Assembly: GCA_022478985.1 (NCBI GenBank)
Contig: JAKSZP010008028.1
Coordinates: 105,816 to 169,815 of the forward strand
Reading direction: 5' to 3'
From: Massospora cicadina
Lineage: Eukaryota > Entomophthoromycota > Entomophthoromycetes > Entomophthorales > Entomophthoraceae
Length of the DNA stretch: 64,000 nucleotides
This document shows, in pieces, positions 10,609-21,044 of the stretch; position 1 is the first letter of the stretch; the number at the start of each line of letters is the position of its first letter. Made by a program: the position numbers and the translations under genes. Under the pieces are notes generated by a model. That model made no database searches and was not told the origin of the DNA. It was given only the letters and a program-made list of their open reading frames with translations.

Positions 10609-11990
10609 ATGTCATATAAGGAAGAAATAAGAAAGCTATGGATGGAATTGGCAACCATCAACAAGAACGACTTGATTTAAGCTGATCATAGAGAATTCTT
10701 TGTCCTAGAGGAGAGAGTCACTAAGATTGAGGAAACAGTAGAAGAAATTTTCAATTTCAGCGATGAGTTAACCAGAAAAGTAACATCATTAAGAAAGAAG
10801 AAAGGAGATTTAATCAAAGAATTTTTATTCCTGAAAATAGAACGTGAAGCAAATTGCTTTGTTTTCGCTCACTCAGGCCAGACATGAAACAACTAATGAA
10901 ACAATTCCATGAACTGAAAAATCAGAAATCTGAATGCAAACCTTATGCAGCGACCAACGCCAAGTAAAAGACCCCAGGTACTAAAGTTGGGGAAGTTGAA
11001 AAATCTTAGAAATATGCCAACAACATTTGCTTCTATTTCAGAGATTACCCCTGAGATTACTCCTCTTGTCAGTGGGGTAGCCAAGTTGAAAGTTGTGGAT
11101 AGAAAAAATTTGGAGGAATAAAGCTACGCCAATACTGCACACTTTTCATTGGGATAACGCTCTAGCATTCTTCCACCTATTTAACATTACTATGTTTGGA
11201 TATGGTGATAGACAAAAAGCTTTGACAGTCATGAACTGCTTGAATATAGACTGCCAAAATTTGGTGTTAACTCATCTAAAGGGTTACATCTGATCTTATT
11301 TTGAGGCCAAGGCTGCAATAATGAAAGAGTTTGATGTCCCTTGTGTATGTTAATACATAAGCAAGAATTTTTGGGAATCCAATTTCTGAAAGGCAGAACC
11401 TTTGAAAATTTTGCCAACCAATTCTACCAAAAAACACAACTTTTAATCAGAGCAGAAAATCTTGACCAATTTTGATGTGTGGCAAGCATTATAAGTGGCT
11501 CTCTGGCCTTATCACAATCTACATCAAATGATGTCATCCACATTAGTTACCGAAATAACCACCTCACAAACGGTGGATCACTTGAAGATGCTAGGATCCA
11601 CGTTTGAGGCCCTTAATCAAAGCTTCAAGCCTAGTCTGGTCAGGAATTCAAATCATACTAAATTGACCAAATCTGCTAAGGAATTAACTAATTGAATAGT
11701 GCCAGGGATTAAAACATGTGTTCAAATGGACAAACAAGAGTAACATGCGCTGTCACCAGTGCATGGGGAAGGGCCACTCTGCTGATCAGTGCTTCAGCAA
11801 AAAGCCTAAGGAGCAAATCAACGTGGTCCAGGAAAAGAAAGCCAAACTGCACAATAGGTGAGAAAAGGTTCTGCGGCCTAGATGGGGAACAGTCTATAGC
11901 TGCAGTTAAAACCATTTCTCCCAATATCCTAAATGAGGGCATTAACATCAGTGATATGTTCATTGATGACAACGCTTAGGATCAGAGTTA
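10609..11990 (+). pseudogene. gag of element C (degenerate)
   Basis: Starts MSYKEEIRKLWMELATIN, matching B's gag start MSYKEELCKLWTKLATIN, and a stop follows within 25 codons. A coiled-coil-like Glu/Lys-rich stretch comes next, then the capsid-like block YGDRQKALTVMNCLNIDCQN (around 11200-11290). A complete zinc knuckle, CHQCMGKGHSADQC, lies at about 11751-11792. Multiple stops and frameshifts break the frame. Confidence 0.78.
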
Positions 11991-12089
11991 TCAAGTGAAC
12001 AGTTTAGATGTCAATGCTGTAACCAGAGCCAGAGCAAAGGTGATTGTCCCCAAAATAATCAAGGTTGTCACCCGCCCATATGCATGCCA

Positions 12090-15000
12090 ACTAGAGGACA
12101 AGATCTGATATACTGAGAAATTGAATGATATGACCAACGTCAAATTAGATGAGGCAAATCTGTCAATCCCCTGAGTGTAATTGAGGAATCATTTCCAGAT
12201 TATTCAGCGCAAATAGCTCACATTTAACTCAGCAATTTCACCGCTATACACTCAGTAAATACTATTTCCAATAAAATGAGTGTACATATATTGATATACT
12301 GGTCAATCAAGTATGAGTGCAGGCAATAATTGACAGTGGGGCGCCAATTAGTATTGTCTGATCAAGCTGGTAAATAAAATGAGAATCTCGCCTAATTTGG
12401 AAAATGAGAAGGAATATAGAACTGCTGAGCTAAATATGACCATCTCCTGTGAAGATATAACGCATTAACACTCAGATTTAAATCCTTGGTGGTATCCGCC
12501 TCAGCTCTAGTTTTATCCAAACAAAAACTATGACATTCTAATTGGGACCAAGTTTTTAAGAAATATGAAGATATTTGTAACATTGAAGATAATACGTTGA
12601 CCATATTGGATCAAACGCTACCTCTGGTCTATCAGAAAGATGGGGAAACTCCGCTTATTAGGAGTAACAACTTCATCATTATAATCTACAACGATGACAT
12701 TATCCCAATTCAATACCTATTGGTTGGACAAAAGCAAAAAGAATTGCTGATGGAAATCCTGAAAAATTGGAGAATTCCACTATGAACCAAGACATCAATC
12801 ACCATACCGCCGGGATTGCAGATATCTAGTCAATACAGGATTGACTTTGGAAATAACCAAGCTATTGTATGGAGAGGTTGGTAGCCCATGAAAGAAGCCC
12901 AGAGTGGAGCCATGGGTGGCTCCTGGAATAGTGATGCCAGGCAATGGAGAGATACAAGTTCTTCTGGCAAATTTGGGTGAAAAAAAAATGAAATTGAGAA
13001 AAATAGGATCATAACAATTGTCAAACTGATCTCAATGGCGGAATTGCGAAACTCCATAATTTTGAGACTCTTGCCAAGATGGAATTGCTGGCATGGGTTT
13101 CCAAGAATATTAATTTTCTGGTTGAACAAGAGCAACTCGCTGATCTAACGGAAAAGATAGCAAGAGGAGTGCTCATACTATTTGAGAAGTTTCAGGAAAT
13201 CTTTTTGCCCAGGATGATCATGACTTAGAATGTGCAAAGAACGTAATCTATAAAGTCAATACTAGGGGAAATATACTGATATGGATGAGACCAATTTGAC
13301 ATTTGAAGGCAGTAGAGGAGGTAATGGAATTGGAAATCAGAAAAATATTGGAGCATAGGCTCTTAGTTCCGTTTTCAAGCCCCTGGGTGAGCCCTATCTT
13401 GATAGTGAAGAAAAAAGGACAGCTCTAATCAGGTGGTAATCAACTATCAAAGGTTGAACAAGATAATAAAGAAAAATTTGTATCCACTACCACAAATTGA
13501 TGACGCATTAAATCATTTGGGAGAAGCAAAGTATTTCTCCATGATGGATCTAATATTGGGAAAGTGGCACATTAATTTGCCAAAGGAAGACTAGGAGAAG
13601 TGCACAATCATTACCGCGCATGGGCTATACCAATCAACGTGGATGCCCCAAGGTCTTTGCAATGCGCCTGAAACATTCCAAAGGCCATGGACGCAATATT
13701 GAATGACTTGAAGCTGTCATGTGTCCTGGTGTACTTGGACGACATAAATGTACCAGTAGGAAATTTATCTCTCATTTACCACTTAAAAGAAGTCTTCAAG
13801 AGACTGTCCATGGCTAATCTGAAGATTAAGCTGAGGAAGTTCCACTTTTTCAAAAAAGAGTTGGAATATCTTGAGTTCATCATCAACTCCAGTGGATTGC
13901 AGCTGCAAACCCAGAAGATTGAAGCCATAGAATGGATGGCCATCCCAAGAAGTGTCTGAGATATCTAAGTGTTCCTTGAAATGGTCAGATATTACCAAAG
14001 ATTCATATGAGATTTCACGAGAATTGCTGAGCCCCTTTTCCATTTGCTGAAGGATCCAAAGAAAGGATGCATATGGACTGAAGAGGCCCAGGATTCTTTC
14101 AATAAGCTACATCAGTATCTTATAAATTCTCCAATTTTGAAATATCCAAATTTCAATTGAAAGTTTATAGTATAGACTGATGCTTTGTTAACGGCTATTG
14201 GCGCCATTTTGAGTCAAGTGGAAGAACTCAGAGATGAGCATCTGGTAGCTTATTTGAGCCAGACGTTGTCAGCAGCAGAACGGAATTACACCATTACTGA
14301 GCTTGAATAACTTTTGGTGATTTACGCCTGTATGCAGTTTAATGTGTATATTCATAGTACTCACTTTAAAGTGGTGATGGACCACTCCTCCCTGCGTTGG
14401 CTGCACAACCTGAAAGAGCCAGAAGGACATCTGGACCGATGGGCACTGAAGTTTTAAGCTTACAAATTTGAGATAGTCCATAGAGCAGTAGCTTCTTATC
14501 AAAATGCAGACACCTTATCTAGCTTATCAATTATCCAAAAGGTATACCAACAGGCTGTTGAGCTGTTATAAAGAATGGTCGATGTAGAAACCCAAGGTGT
14601 GCTTTAAAAAGTAATGTAAAACAATGAGACCAAGGATGGACAAGTATTAAAGATAATTAACAGAAAACAACTGTTATTCTTAAAACCATCAGAACAAGTG
14701 GCAATAGTTCAAGCCGCACACAAGGTTGTCAGGCATGGAGGCCTAAGGAAGACAACCGACCACTTTCACCAGTACTATTACTGGGAGTCTATCAACTACA
14801 ATGTAGCAGATTATCTGTTTTGCTGTGTGGAGTGCCAGTTGCGCAAACCCCACAAGAACAAAACCAGATATTGACTGGTCCACCCTGGATTTGCCTGGCA
14901 TACAGTGTCCATTAACGTGATGGGACCACTAACTATGAGCACAGGGGGAGTCAAATATATTAAAGTTTCAATGGATCATCTGACTAGATGGGCCAAGACA

Positions 15001-15779
15001 AAGGCTCTGAAGAAAGTAGATGTGACAAGTACTGCACGGTTTATCCTTGATCAAGTTGTTTATCGCCATGGATGCCTGCAAGTCTTGTTGAGTGAGAACA
15101 GAACAAATTCCACGCCCCATATGATCCTGAGTTTGAACAAAATAATTGGGATCCAAGGAGTTGTGTCAGTACCCTACCTGTGGAAACAATTGGACTGGTA
15201 GAATGAGTAAATGAAACGCTGGCCATGACGCTGAGGAAGCTGATCACTGTAAGAACTTCTGCGTGAGGAACCTACCTCAGTTTGGTGACATTTGCATGCA
15301 ACATTAGTCACCATGTGGCAATGAATATGCTATTTAAATTGCTGTACAAAAGAAAGGCCGCATTACCACCAATTCTATATTTGGTGGTTGAACCAACATT
15401 GTGGATGAGTGCTGAGCAGTATTTAATCCAGCTTTAAGATATCCTGATCAAAATGCAGCCAGAAGTATTTGATACAACCTTGAAGAAAAAGATCAAGACC
15501 AAAATGATAGACAATAAAAACCAACATAGCATTATCTGAATACCTTGTAGTCAATAGGATAGTCTATTGTGACATGCATGGCTTTGAAAGAAGACATAAA
15601 CTAGATGCATGTGGTTGGATCCGTTCAAGATTATTGCCAAGATGGTGATGGATGCATATTCCATCAAGAACCTCGTGGATGGAAGAATTGTTAACAGGGT
15701 CCATGCTAAGTATCTAAACCAGTGGGTCCAAGAAAAAGAAAAAAATGAGAGTGTTCCCAAAGGGCTTCTGAACCATTAA
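12090..15779 (+). pseudogene. pol of element C: protease, dUTPase-like, RT, RNase H, integrase (degenerate)
   Basis: The protease keeps an intact DSGAP loop (12332-12346). A dUTPase-like domain follows (about 12800-13060; GIVMPGNGEI). RT spans about 13300-13980 with YLDDIN (13732-13743). RNase H lies at about 14160-14520. Integrase has the HHCC half near 14720-14860 and the core from 14905, where the first catalytic Asp position reads Asn (SINVMGPL). The protein ends HAKYLNQW... with a stop near 15777. No chromodomain follows. Numerous stops are present, and four TGA codons are shared with B. Confidence 0.85.
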
Positions 15780-15960
15780 GATGGTTATATCCTAACTGAT
15801 TTTTTGTTAAGTCTTAAAAAAGGACCATTGAACCAAAATAAATGGTTAAGTCTTAAAAATAAAACCTCTGAACCATGAAAACTGGTAGGTCATAGTATAC
15901 CTAGGAACCAGTTTGGGGGAATAATAAAAAGATGGACTGCTGAACTGAGTAAAGGTCATG
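15770..15960 (+). repeat. Short tandem repeats after pol, element C
   Basis: Three to four diverged copies of a unit of about 40-50 bp built on CTGAACCA...GGTTAAGTCTTAAAAA. The equivalent block follows pol in element B (41559-41760). Confidence 0.65.
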
Positions 15961-16078
15961 TCCCATATAAAATAAAAATTAACAAAAAATTGATAAAATA
16001 TATAAAAACATAAAAAAGTTGAATATTTAAACTTTATTGATTCTTCTCAATTTGGGGATGATTCTGCCTATGTCACCT

Positions 16079-16096
16079 CTTGGGGGAGGGAGGATG
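16079..16096 (+). promoter_or_regulatory. Internal polypurine tract, element C
   Basis: TTGGGGGAGGGAGGATG lies far upstream of the 3' LTR. The flanking 25 bp (GATGATTCTGCCTATGTCAC) is conserved in B at 41886-41905. It may be a relic of an older 3' boundary or a second plus-strand primer. Confidence 0.5.
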
Positions 16097-16160
16097 TATG
16101 ACAGTAGGAGTAAATAAACGTTGAAATCTATTTGATATCACACACTATCAAGGACTAGAC

Positions 16161-17202
16161 CTACTCAAAGCCAAGTTCATTGAGCAGAAGCTGAACCCTG
16201 AGAGAACGCAATGAGGGGAAGAGAAATTGAGATGTTGGTATTTGCCAAATGAAATACTCCAGATTAGGTGAGAGAAGCAGCAGAAAAAAGAGGCAGTCAG
16301 CAAATAACCCTGAATAGTCCTGATATGGCATCAGAGCTGGAAGATTAGTCTGAGTGCTTGCCAACAGGCTTCATCAAGAACGTTGGACGTGTGGGCCAGC
16401 ATAGAGCAAGTGATACTGGACAGAGGTTTCAAATCATGCCCCCAATAAGAGCCATGAGAGGGAGGGATTGATGCAAAGCGCTAGAGACAAGGTAGTCATG
16501 CAAAAAATGAATGGCATCCTGAAGGAGACAACTATGATTTTCTTAGAATTGGAAGCAGAACAAACAATGGAAGTTGGTGAGTTGAGTTTTGTGGTTCAAC
16601 TTTGAAGAGCTTGGCCTGTAAAATAAAGAGAATAGGCTGCAACACCTTGATCTAAGATGCTTAGAGATTGGAGGTGTTCAGAGCCTTAGAGAGGGCTTCA
16701 GTTACTCAGTTTTTTAATTCTGTGTAGGGGTGCTCAACATGTTTGCAATTTCTTATAGTTAATTTGGTTTGAATTAAAAGCTTGTTTATAATATTGGATG
16801 AGCTGAAAAAAAACTCTGAAGGCAAATTGGAGCCAGCATAAAACAACTGACTGATATTGGATGGCATTGCTTTCAAGAGGCTCAACAATTATAATCGGAT
16901 TATCTGAAAAAGGAGCCATATCTAGCAGAGTATCAAAGTCTAATTCAGGAACCAATGGAAGAGGGAGAATTGGCTTCAATTTGTTTGAAATGGTCGCTAT
17001 TCTGGTTTCATTATGATTGGATACTGTTTTTAAAAATTTCAGCATAAGTACTACCTAATGCACTTGATTTAGAGTATGGGTCCTAGGGGGACCATAAAAA
17101 AGATTGCTCTGAGCAGGATGACTCACCAATTGGAAGAGACGGGCATCTTCAGCTGAAAGATTGTCAAGATATTGCTGGTACCAAAAGTTATAAATTTGAC
17201 AT
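16161..17202 (-). pseudogene. Antisense accessory ORF of element C (degenerate)
   Basis: Runs opposite to gag-pol, between pol and the 3' LTR. The start ATG (17202) and its upstream bases ATCCAGCTCAT are conserved in element B. Conserved blocks include RLFQ...LFYGPPRTHT, LPLVPELDFDTLLDMAPF, IQYYK and YSGLFADCLF. The B counterparts are LCYGPSRTHT, LPSIPELDFKTLLDLASF, SQYYK and YLGLFANCLF. The C copy has an early stop and frame changes. The product is unknown: about 350 residues, Leu/Pro-rich, with hydrophobic stretches in the second half. I recognise no domain. Confidence 0.6.
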
Positions 17203-17803
17203 ATGAGCTGGATAAAAGGTGGGATGTAAGACTTTTATATTGATTTCCTTATCTAATTTGTTGTAGATTAAGTTCTAATTTATTCTAATTTTGGTGCAAT
17301 TAATTTTTAATTTATAAAATAAGCTCTTCAAAAAATAAAAAAATTGAAAGGATGATATGAACAACAAAGTTACTAAAGTGAAAAAATAACCAAAAGCAAA
17401 TATATTTTAAACATTCTTATTTTTTCCACAAGAAAGACAATGATGGTAGTAACCTCCAGTCAAGGACAAGGAGGAAGATCAGGGAATTAAAAACACTGAA
17501 CCAAGATCCTGAATATGACAAAGGGTCATATGCCCTGACCAGGGGGAAGCCAGCTTTCTGGGACTAGCACCATTACAATTAAACCAACTAGACTGAAACA
17601 GCAGTGGGTTGTGAGGACCGTGCTCTGAGAAGTCAGTAGCAAGGAAGAAAGGGAAGAGAAATGCAGGTCAAAGGTTGTCCTGGGCAGCGTTGAGTGCAGA
17701 ACGGCCATGCTCTGCTGGAAACTAAGAAGTATTTGACCTGGTCAGAGGCAACATTCTCCTGTCAAAATCATATTCCCACTTAAATCTATCCAAGAGGGGG
17801 ATG

Positions 17804-18931
17804 TGTTAAGAATTTTGCTCACCTTTTCAGCTTCCTAGATTATCTTCTGGTTTGCTAGGGGATAAGTCCTGCTAGCAAATGAATCAGGTATCAGTTGACC
17901 TCAATTTTAGGTTAATAATTCCCAGGAGGTTTTGGATAATTTTCTGGGTTCAGAACTGCTGAGGATCAAACCATGAGAATGCTTAGTTATCATCAGTCAA
18001 AGTTGCTGACAAAATTGGGGCATCTGATAGTTAATTGTTGATTAACTATCAGGTGTATTGATTGGGATTGGTCAGGCTTCATCATCTACCGATTGTAAAT
18101 TCAATCAGCAAAGTGTGAGATGAGTGCCTTATGCAACTAGTGAATCAATCAATTGGTTTTCAACCTTCTATGATGGGTAAAGGGTCCTAATAGCTAAGCT
18201 GGTCACTAGCTAAATGTGGTTAGTTTGCTGTAATTGAGTGGGAACATTAGGGACATATTTTCTGGATTTTTCATTTTTCAGGTCTCTTAGATGTTCAATG
18301 GAGTAATTCTTAGCCTGATAAAGAATATTATTGCCAGAAGAGACTTTGAAGGGTAATTTAATGTCAACAACTTCCATTTCAAGGCTAAGGCATTAACTGA
18401 GGAGTTGAATTTCACATTTTCTAAAAATTTTCTAGTAATTTTACTAATAAGGCAGATAGAAAAAATCAATATTAGTTAAGTTCTATTCATCTTTAGTCAG
18501 TTATAGCTTTAGTACAATAATTGTGGGCTCTATTGGGTTTTAAAGTGTAAGGATCAGATATCCTTAGAAGAGAAGCAGACCTTTGATATGTATCTCCACT
18601 GACTTAGTGAGACAAAAACAAAGACTAGGAACCTCTGAATCTAAAAGTGAAAAGGTTTAGCCAGAATAGAGAAGAAGTCTCTAATTGTCAAAATAATCAA
18701 ACTTTTGTAAATTATTTCAAGTTTAGTGTTGGACCAAATCTGTTTATTATTTAACTACAGATAATAATTGTCATACTATTATCACACATATATATCTATC
18801 AAGTAATACAAATTGTGAACATAATTGACCTATACAACTAATCTCTGAAAACATTAATCAACAAAGCCAGACTTTAACAATTTGTACTCTTTCCAGAAGA
18901 AGTAGTTTAGCCACTAACCCAGTTTTTAACA
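17804..18931 (+). repeat. 3' LTR of element C
   Basis: Starts TGTTAAGAATTTTGCTC and ends CAGTTTTTAACA. It is preceded by the purine tract CAAGAGGGGGATG and followed by ATGGG. Confidence 0.88.
18024..18052 (+). promoter_or_regulatory. Conserved LTR hairpin, element C 3' LTR
   Basis: Arms CTGATAGTTAAT and ATTAACTATCAG pair perfectly around TGTTG. Against the 5' LTR one G-C pair has become A-T on both arms, so pairing was kept. Confidence 0.6.
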
Positions 18932-18936
18932 ATGGG

Positions 18937-19700
18937 GCAAAAGGGTTATCACAAGGGAAGAGAGAAGCACAGTGGAAGGAAGAGAGTGTAGTTGGCTAGA
19001 TAATTCAAAGATGGGCTTATAGGTCAGTGATAGTTGCAGTAGCCTAAAGTGAGTATAAATATCTGGTGCTTCTTTACTAATAAACATCTTCCTTTGCCTA
19101 TTCTCCTTTTATTAAAAGTTTATATTTATTTTTGTTGGTTGGAGTTTAGGCTGGGGGATCCCCAAATGGTGTGGGTGGCATGCCTAGGGGTCAAACAGTG
19201 CTGCTGGCCCCATAGCCTAAGGCAAAAATGGCAAGGGTCAGCAGTCTCTATACTAGTTGACCTGATAACTAGCTGAGCCCACTGTTACTGAAAAAGTTGA
19301 TTTTCCAACACCATTTATCAATATGGATGGCTGTAATAAAGGTATTCCGGCTAGGGTTCAGGGTGTTCACTCATATGGTGTTTCAGGCCAGTCTTATTAT
19401 TACTAGCATGCTCCATGACATTATCTGTTTTGGTAAATCTTTTTTAGTATTAGGTGGTCTCAACCTAAGGGGATACACCAATCTTGTCTGGGTGAATCTT
19501 TTATTTGAGGTGGGCCAACCTGGGGATGATACCACACTGATGAAGGGAAGTGAAGAAAATGGGAAAGGAGGATGAAACCCAGAAAACCTCCATGTGCAGT
19601 GTATGATAGGCCAGAAACTCCATGGACCACCTTTTCTATTTGCTATCTCAGTTTGGGGCATTGGTGTGCAATGCCTGTCTGGGTGAATCTTGCAGTTGAT
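18937..19700 (+). other. Spacer with possible decayed repeat
   Basis: No supported gene. TATAAATAT at about 19055 followed closely by AATAAA at about 19079 resembles an LTR R region, and TGTCTGGGTGAATCTT occurs twice (about 19487 and 19677). No paired LTR or coding domain was found, so I leave it unassigned. Confidence 0.4.
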
Positions 19701-19980
19701 TTATAACATGTTGAGTGCCACACAAATTCTTAAGGAAATCCCCATCAGGCCATGTGTTGTTTAGAAGCACTGGTATTGTGGTATAGCAATGTGAAGTGCA
19801 CTACTAGCTTTACACTGTCAGTCATCGATGGTTTTTAAATAACTTTTCAGTGATTACTTTAAACAATGAATTTTTTAGTTTTATATCATATTTTACACTG
19901 TCAATCACCAGTGTTGATGCGGCCTAAAAGGAAAGTTCAGTGTCAGTCACCGGTGACTGACATGGCACTCAATGTGTTAA
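19701..19980. mobile_element. piggyBac-like MITE
   Basis: About 280 bp with inverted ends ACATGTTGAGTGCCAC (left) and GGCACTCAATGTGT (right). TTAA flanks the right end (19977-19980) and TTAT the left. Short inverted ends next to TTAA are the hallmark of the piggyBac superfamily. The interior holds a perfect 22-bp palindrome (19941-19962; half-site TGTCAGTCACC) and two further partial copies of CACTGTCAGTCA. There is no coding capacity, so it would depend on a transposase elsewhere. Confidence 0.55.
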
Positions 19981-21044
19981 CTACCTTCTAGACTAGCTAG
20001 AGCTTTGAATTTTGGCACACTTATATATCTCTAATGAAAATACACCTCTCTATCAAAGAAAATTTAAAAACGTTTATAATATTTTATTTTATTCTAAGAT
20101 TGTTTATTTCCATATCATTAACTGAATAATGATAAGGAATGATGGAAATCATGCTCGTCTTAGCCATAACAGGTTTCGAACCTGGTATGGCATTTTTACC
20201 CGATCTTAGCTTGAGGGTACAGATGTGCGCAACTACAACTAGTTGGCATCATAAGTTGCGTTACCTTCAATTCTCAACGTTTAAAAGCTTTCGAACGTTA
20301 ACCCTTTTACGATTAAGCGATTCTTGGATATAATCTGAAACAAGGGTACCCGGGATGACAAATTAAGAAATTTGATGTAGTTTAATTCAACCCAGAATTC
20401 CAACTCAAAATCTGAAATAGATTGGGAGCTACCAACCGACGTCACCTCTATTACAAGTTATGATACATAATCCTAAGTAAACTGAAGTCCGCTATGTTTA
20501 CAGGGTGGGTTTAACCCCTCCGATTAGGGGGTGAATAAACTTTTATGAAAGGTGAACCTCTCAGTTGGGAATATGCGCCTTTGACGATACCGTGGAAATC
20601 TTAACCACTTTACTTTTTCGCTTTAGCTTGGTGTGTGAGGTACTTCCCATTTTCCGTTTTAGTGGTTCGGGTTCTGGTATACATTTCATTGAAGTTTAGA
20701 CTTCCCTTTGATACCATATTATTGATTGAACCGCCTCTGTTGGTTCCAAAACTCGTCTTTTTGTTTTTAGCAATCTGGGCGCTTTTTGAGGCATATCGGT
20801 TGGTTCAAACTGCACCGACCTCGCGTATCTCACTTCAGTCATTTTTGAAACTCCTACCATTTTTCATCGCTTCTGTTCCAAACCCCCACTTTGGCTTAAA
20901 CATCTGACTGGCTGGTCTTTCAGTCTGGGGCGATATGAATTTGAAAATTTACTAATTTTATTATGTAGGGTCAAGTATCTTTACACCCGTTGGTGATCGT
21001 TTGGGCCAGCCGGGTGCTTGATAACGTTAGCCATTGTTTGGAGG
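19981..21044 (+). other. Upstream region of the ABC transporter gene
   Basis: More GC-balanced than the repeats around it. An open frame at 20605-20907 is hydrophobic but has no ATG, so I do not call it a gene. The ABC gene's promoter and 5' leader should lie here. No clear TATA box is placed properly. Confidence 0.4.
20162..20191 (-). other. Palindrome resembling a tRNA acceptor/T-arm (B box)
   Basis: The minus strand reads GCCATACCAGGTTCGAAACC followed by TGTTATGGC. This contains GGTTCGAAACC, a good match to the Pol III B box, and folds into a 13-bp stem with one mismatch. I could not fit a full cloverleaf: the matching 5' acceptor half is not at tRNA distance. It is a tRNA-derived fragment or a chance palindrome. 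Confidence 0.35.

Larger units (their letters stand above)
9373..18931 (+). mobile_element. Element C: Ty3/gypsy LTR retrotransposon with antisense accessory ORF, defective
   Basis: A 9,559-bp element bounded by LTRs of 1,189 and 1,128 bp and a perfect ATGGG duplication. Gag and pol read MSYKEE... through integrase with many stops. About 2 kb between the end of pol and the 3' LTR holds short tandem repeats, an internal purine tract and an antisense reading frame also present in element B. LTR divergence is clearly higher than in A or B, so it is older. Its pol is colinear with B's, and the two are sister lineages. Confidence 0.9.

Noticed and set aside
18937..19100. Solo LTR with TATA and AATAAA
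   Set aside because: No second copy, no TG...CA termini with target duplication could be found.
20139..20333. tRNA gene at the B-box palindrome
   Set aside because: No matching 5' acceptor half at tRNA distance, no D-arm or anticodon arm could be folded.
20605..20907. Hydrophobic open frame upstream of the ABC gene
   Set aside because: It has no ATG, only a GTG in frame, shows no family similarity, and no splice connection to the ABC gene could be shown.
21018..21044. Earlier start of the ABC transporter at 21018
   Set aside because: That codon is TTG. The first ATG in frame is 21045, with A at -3 and a signal peptide directly after it.
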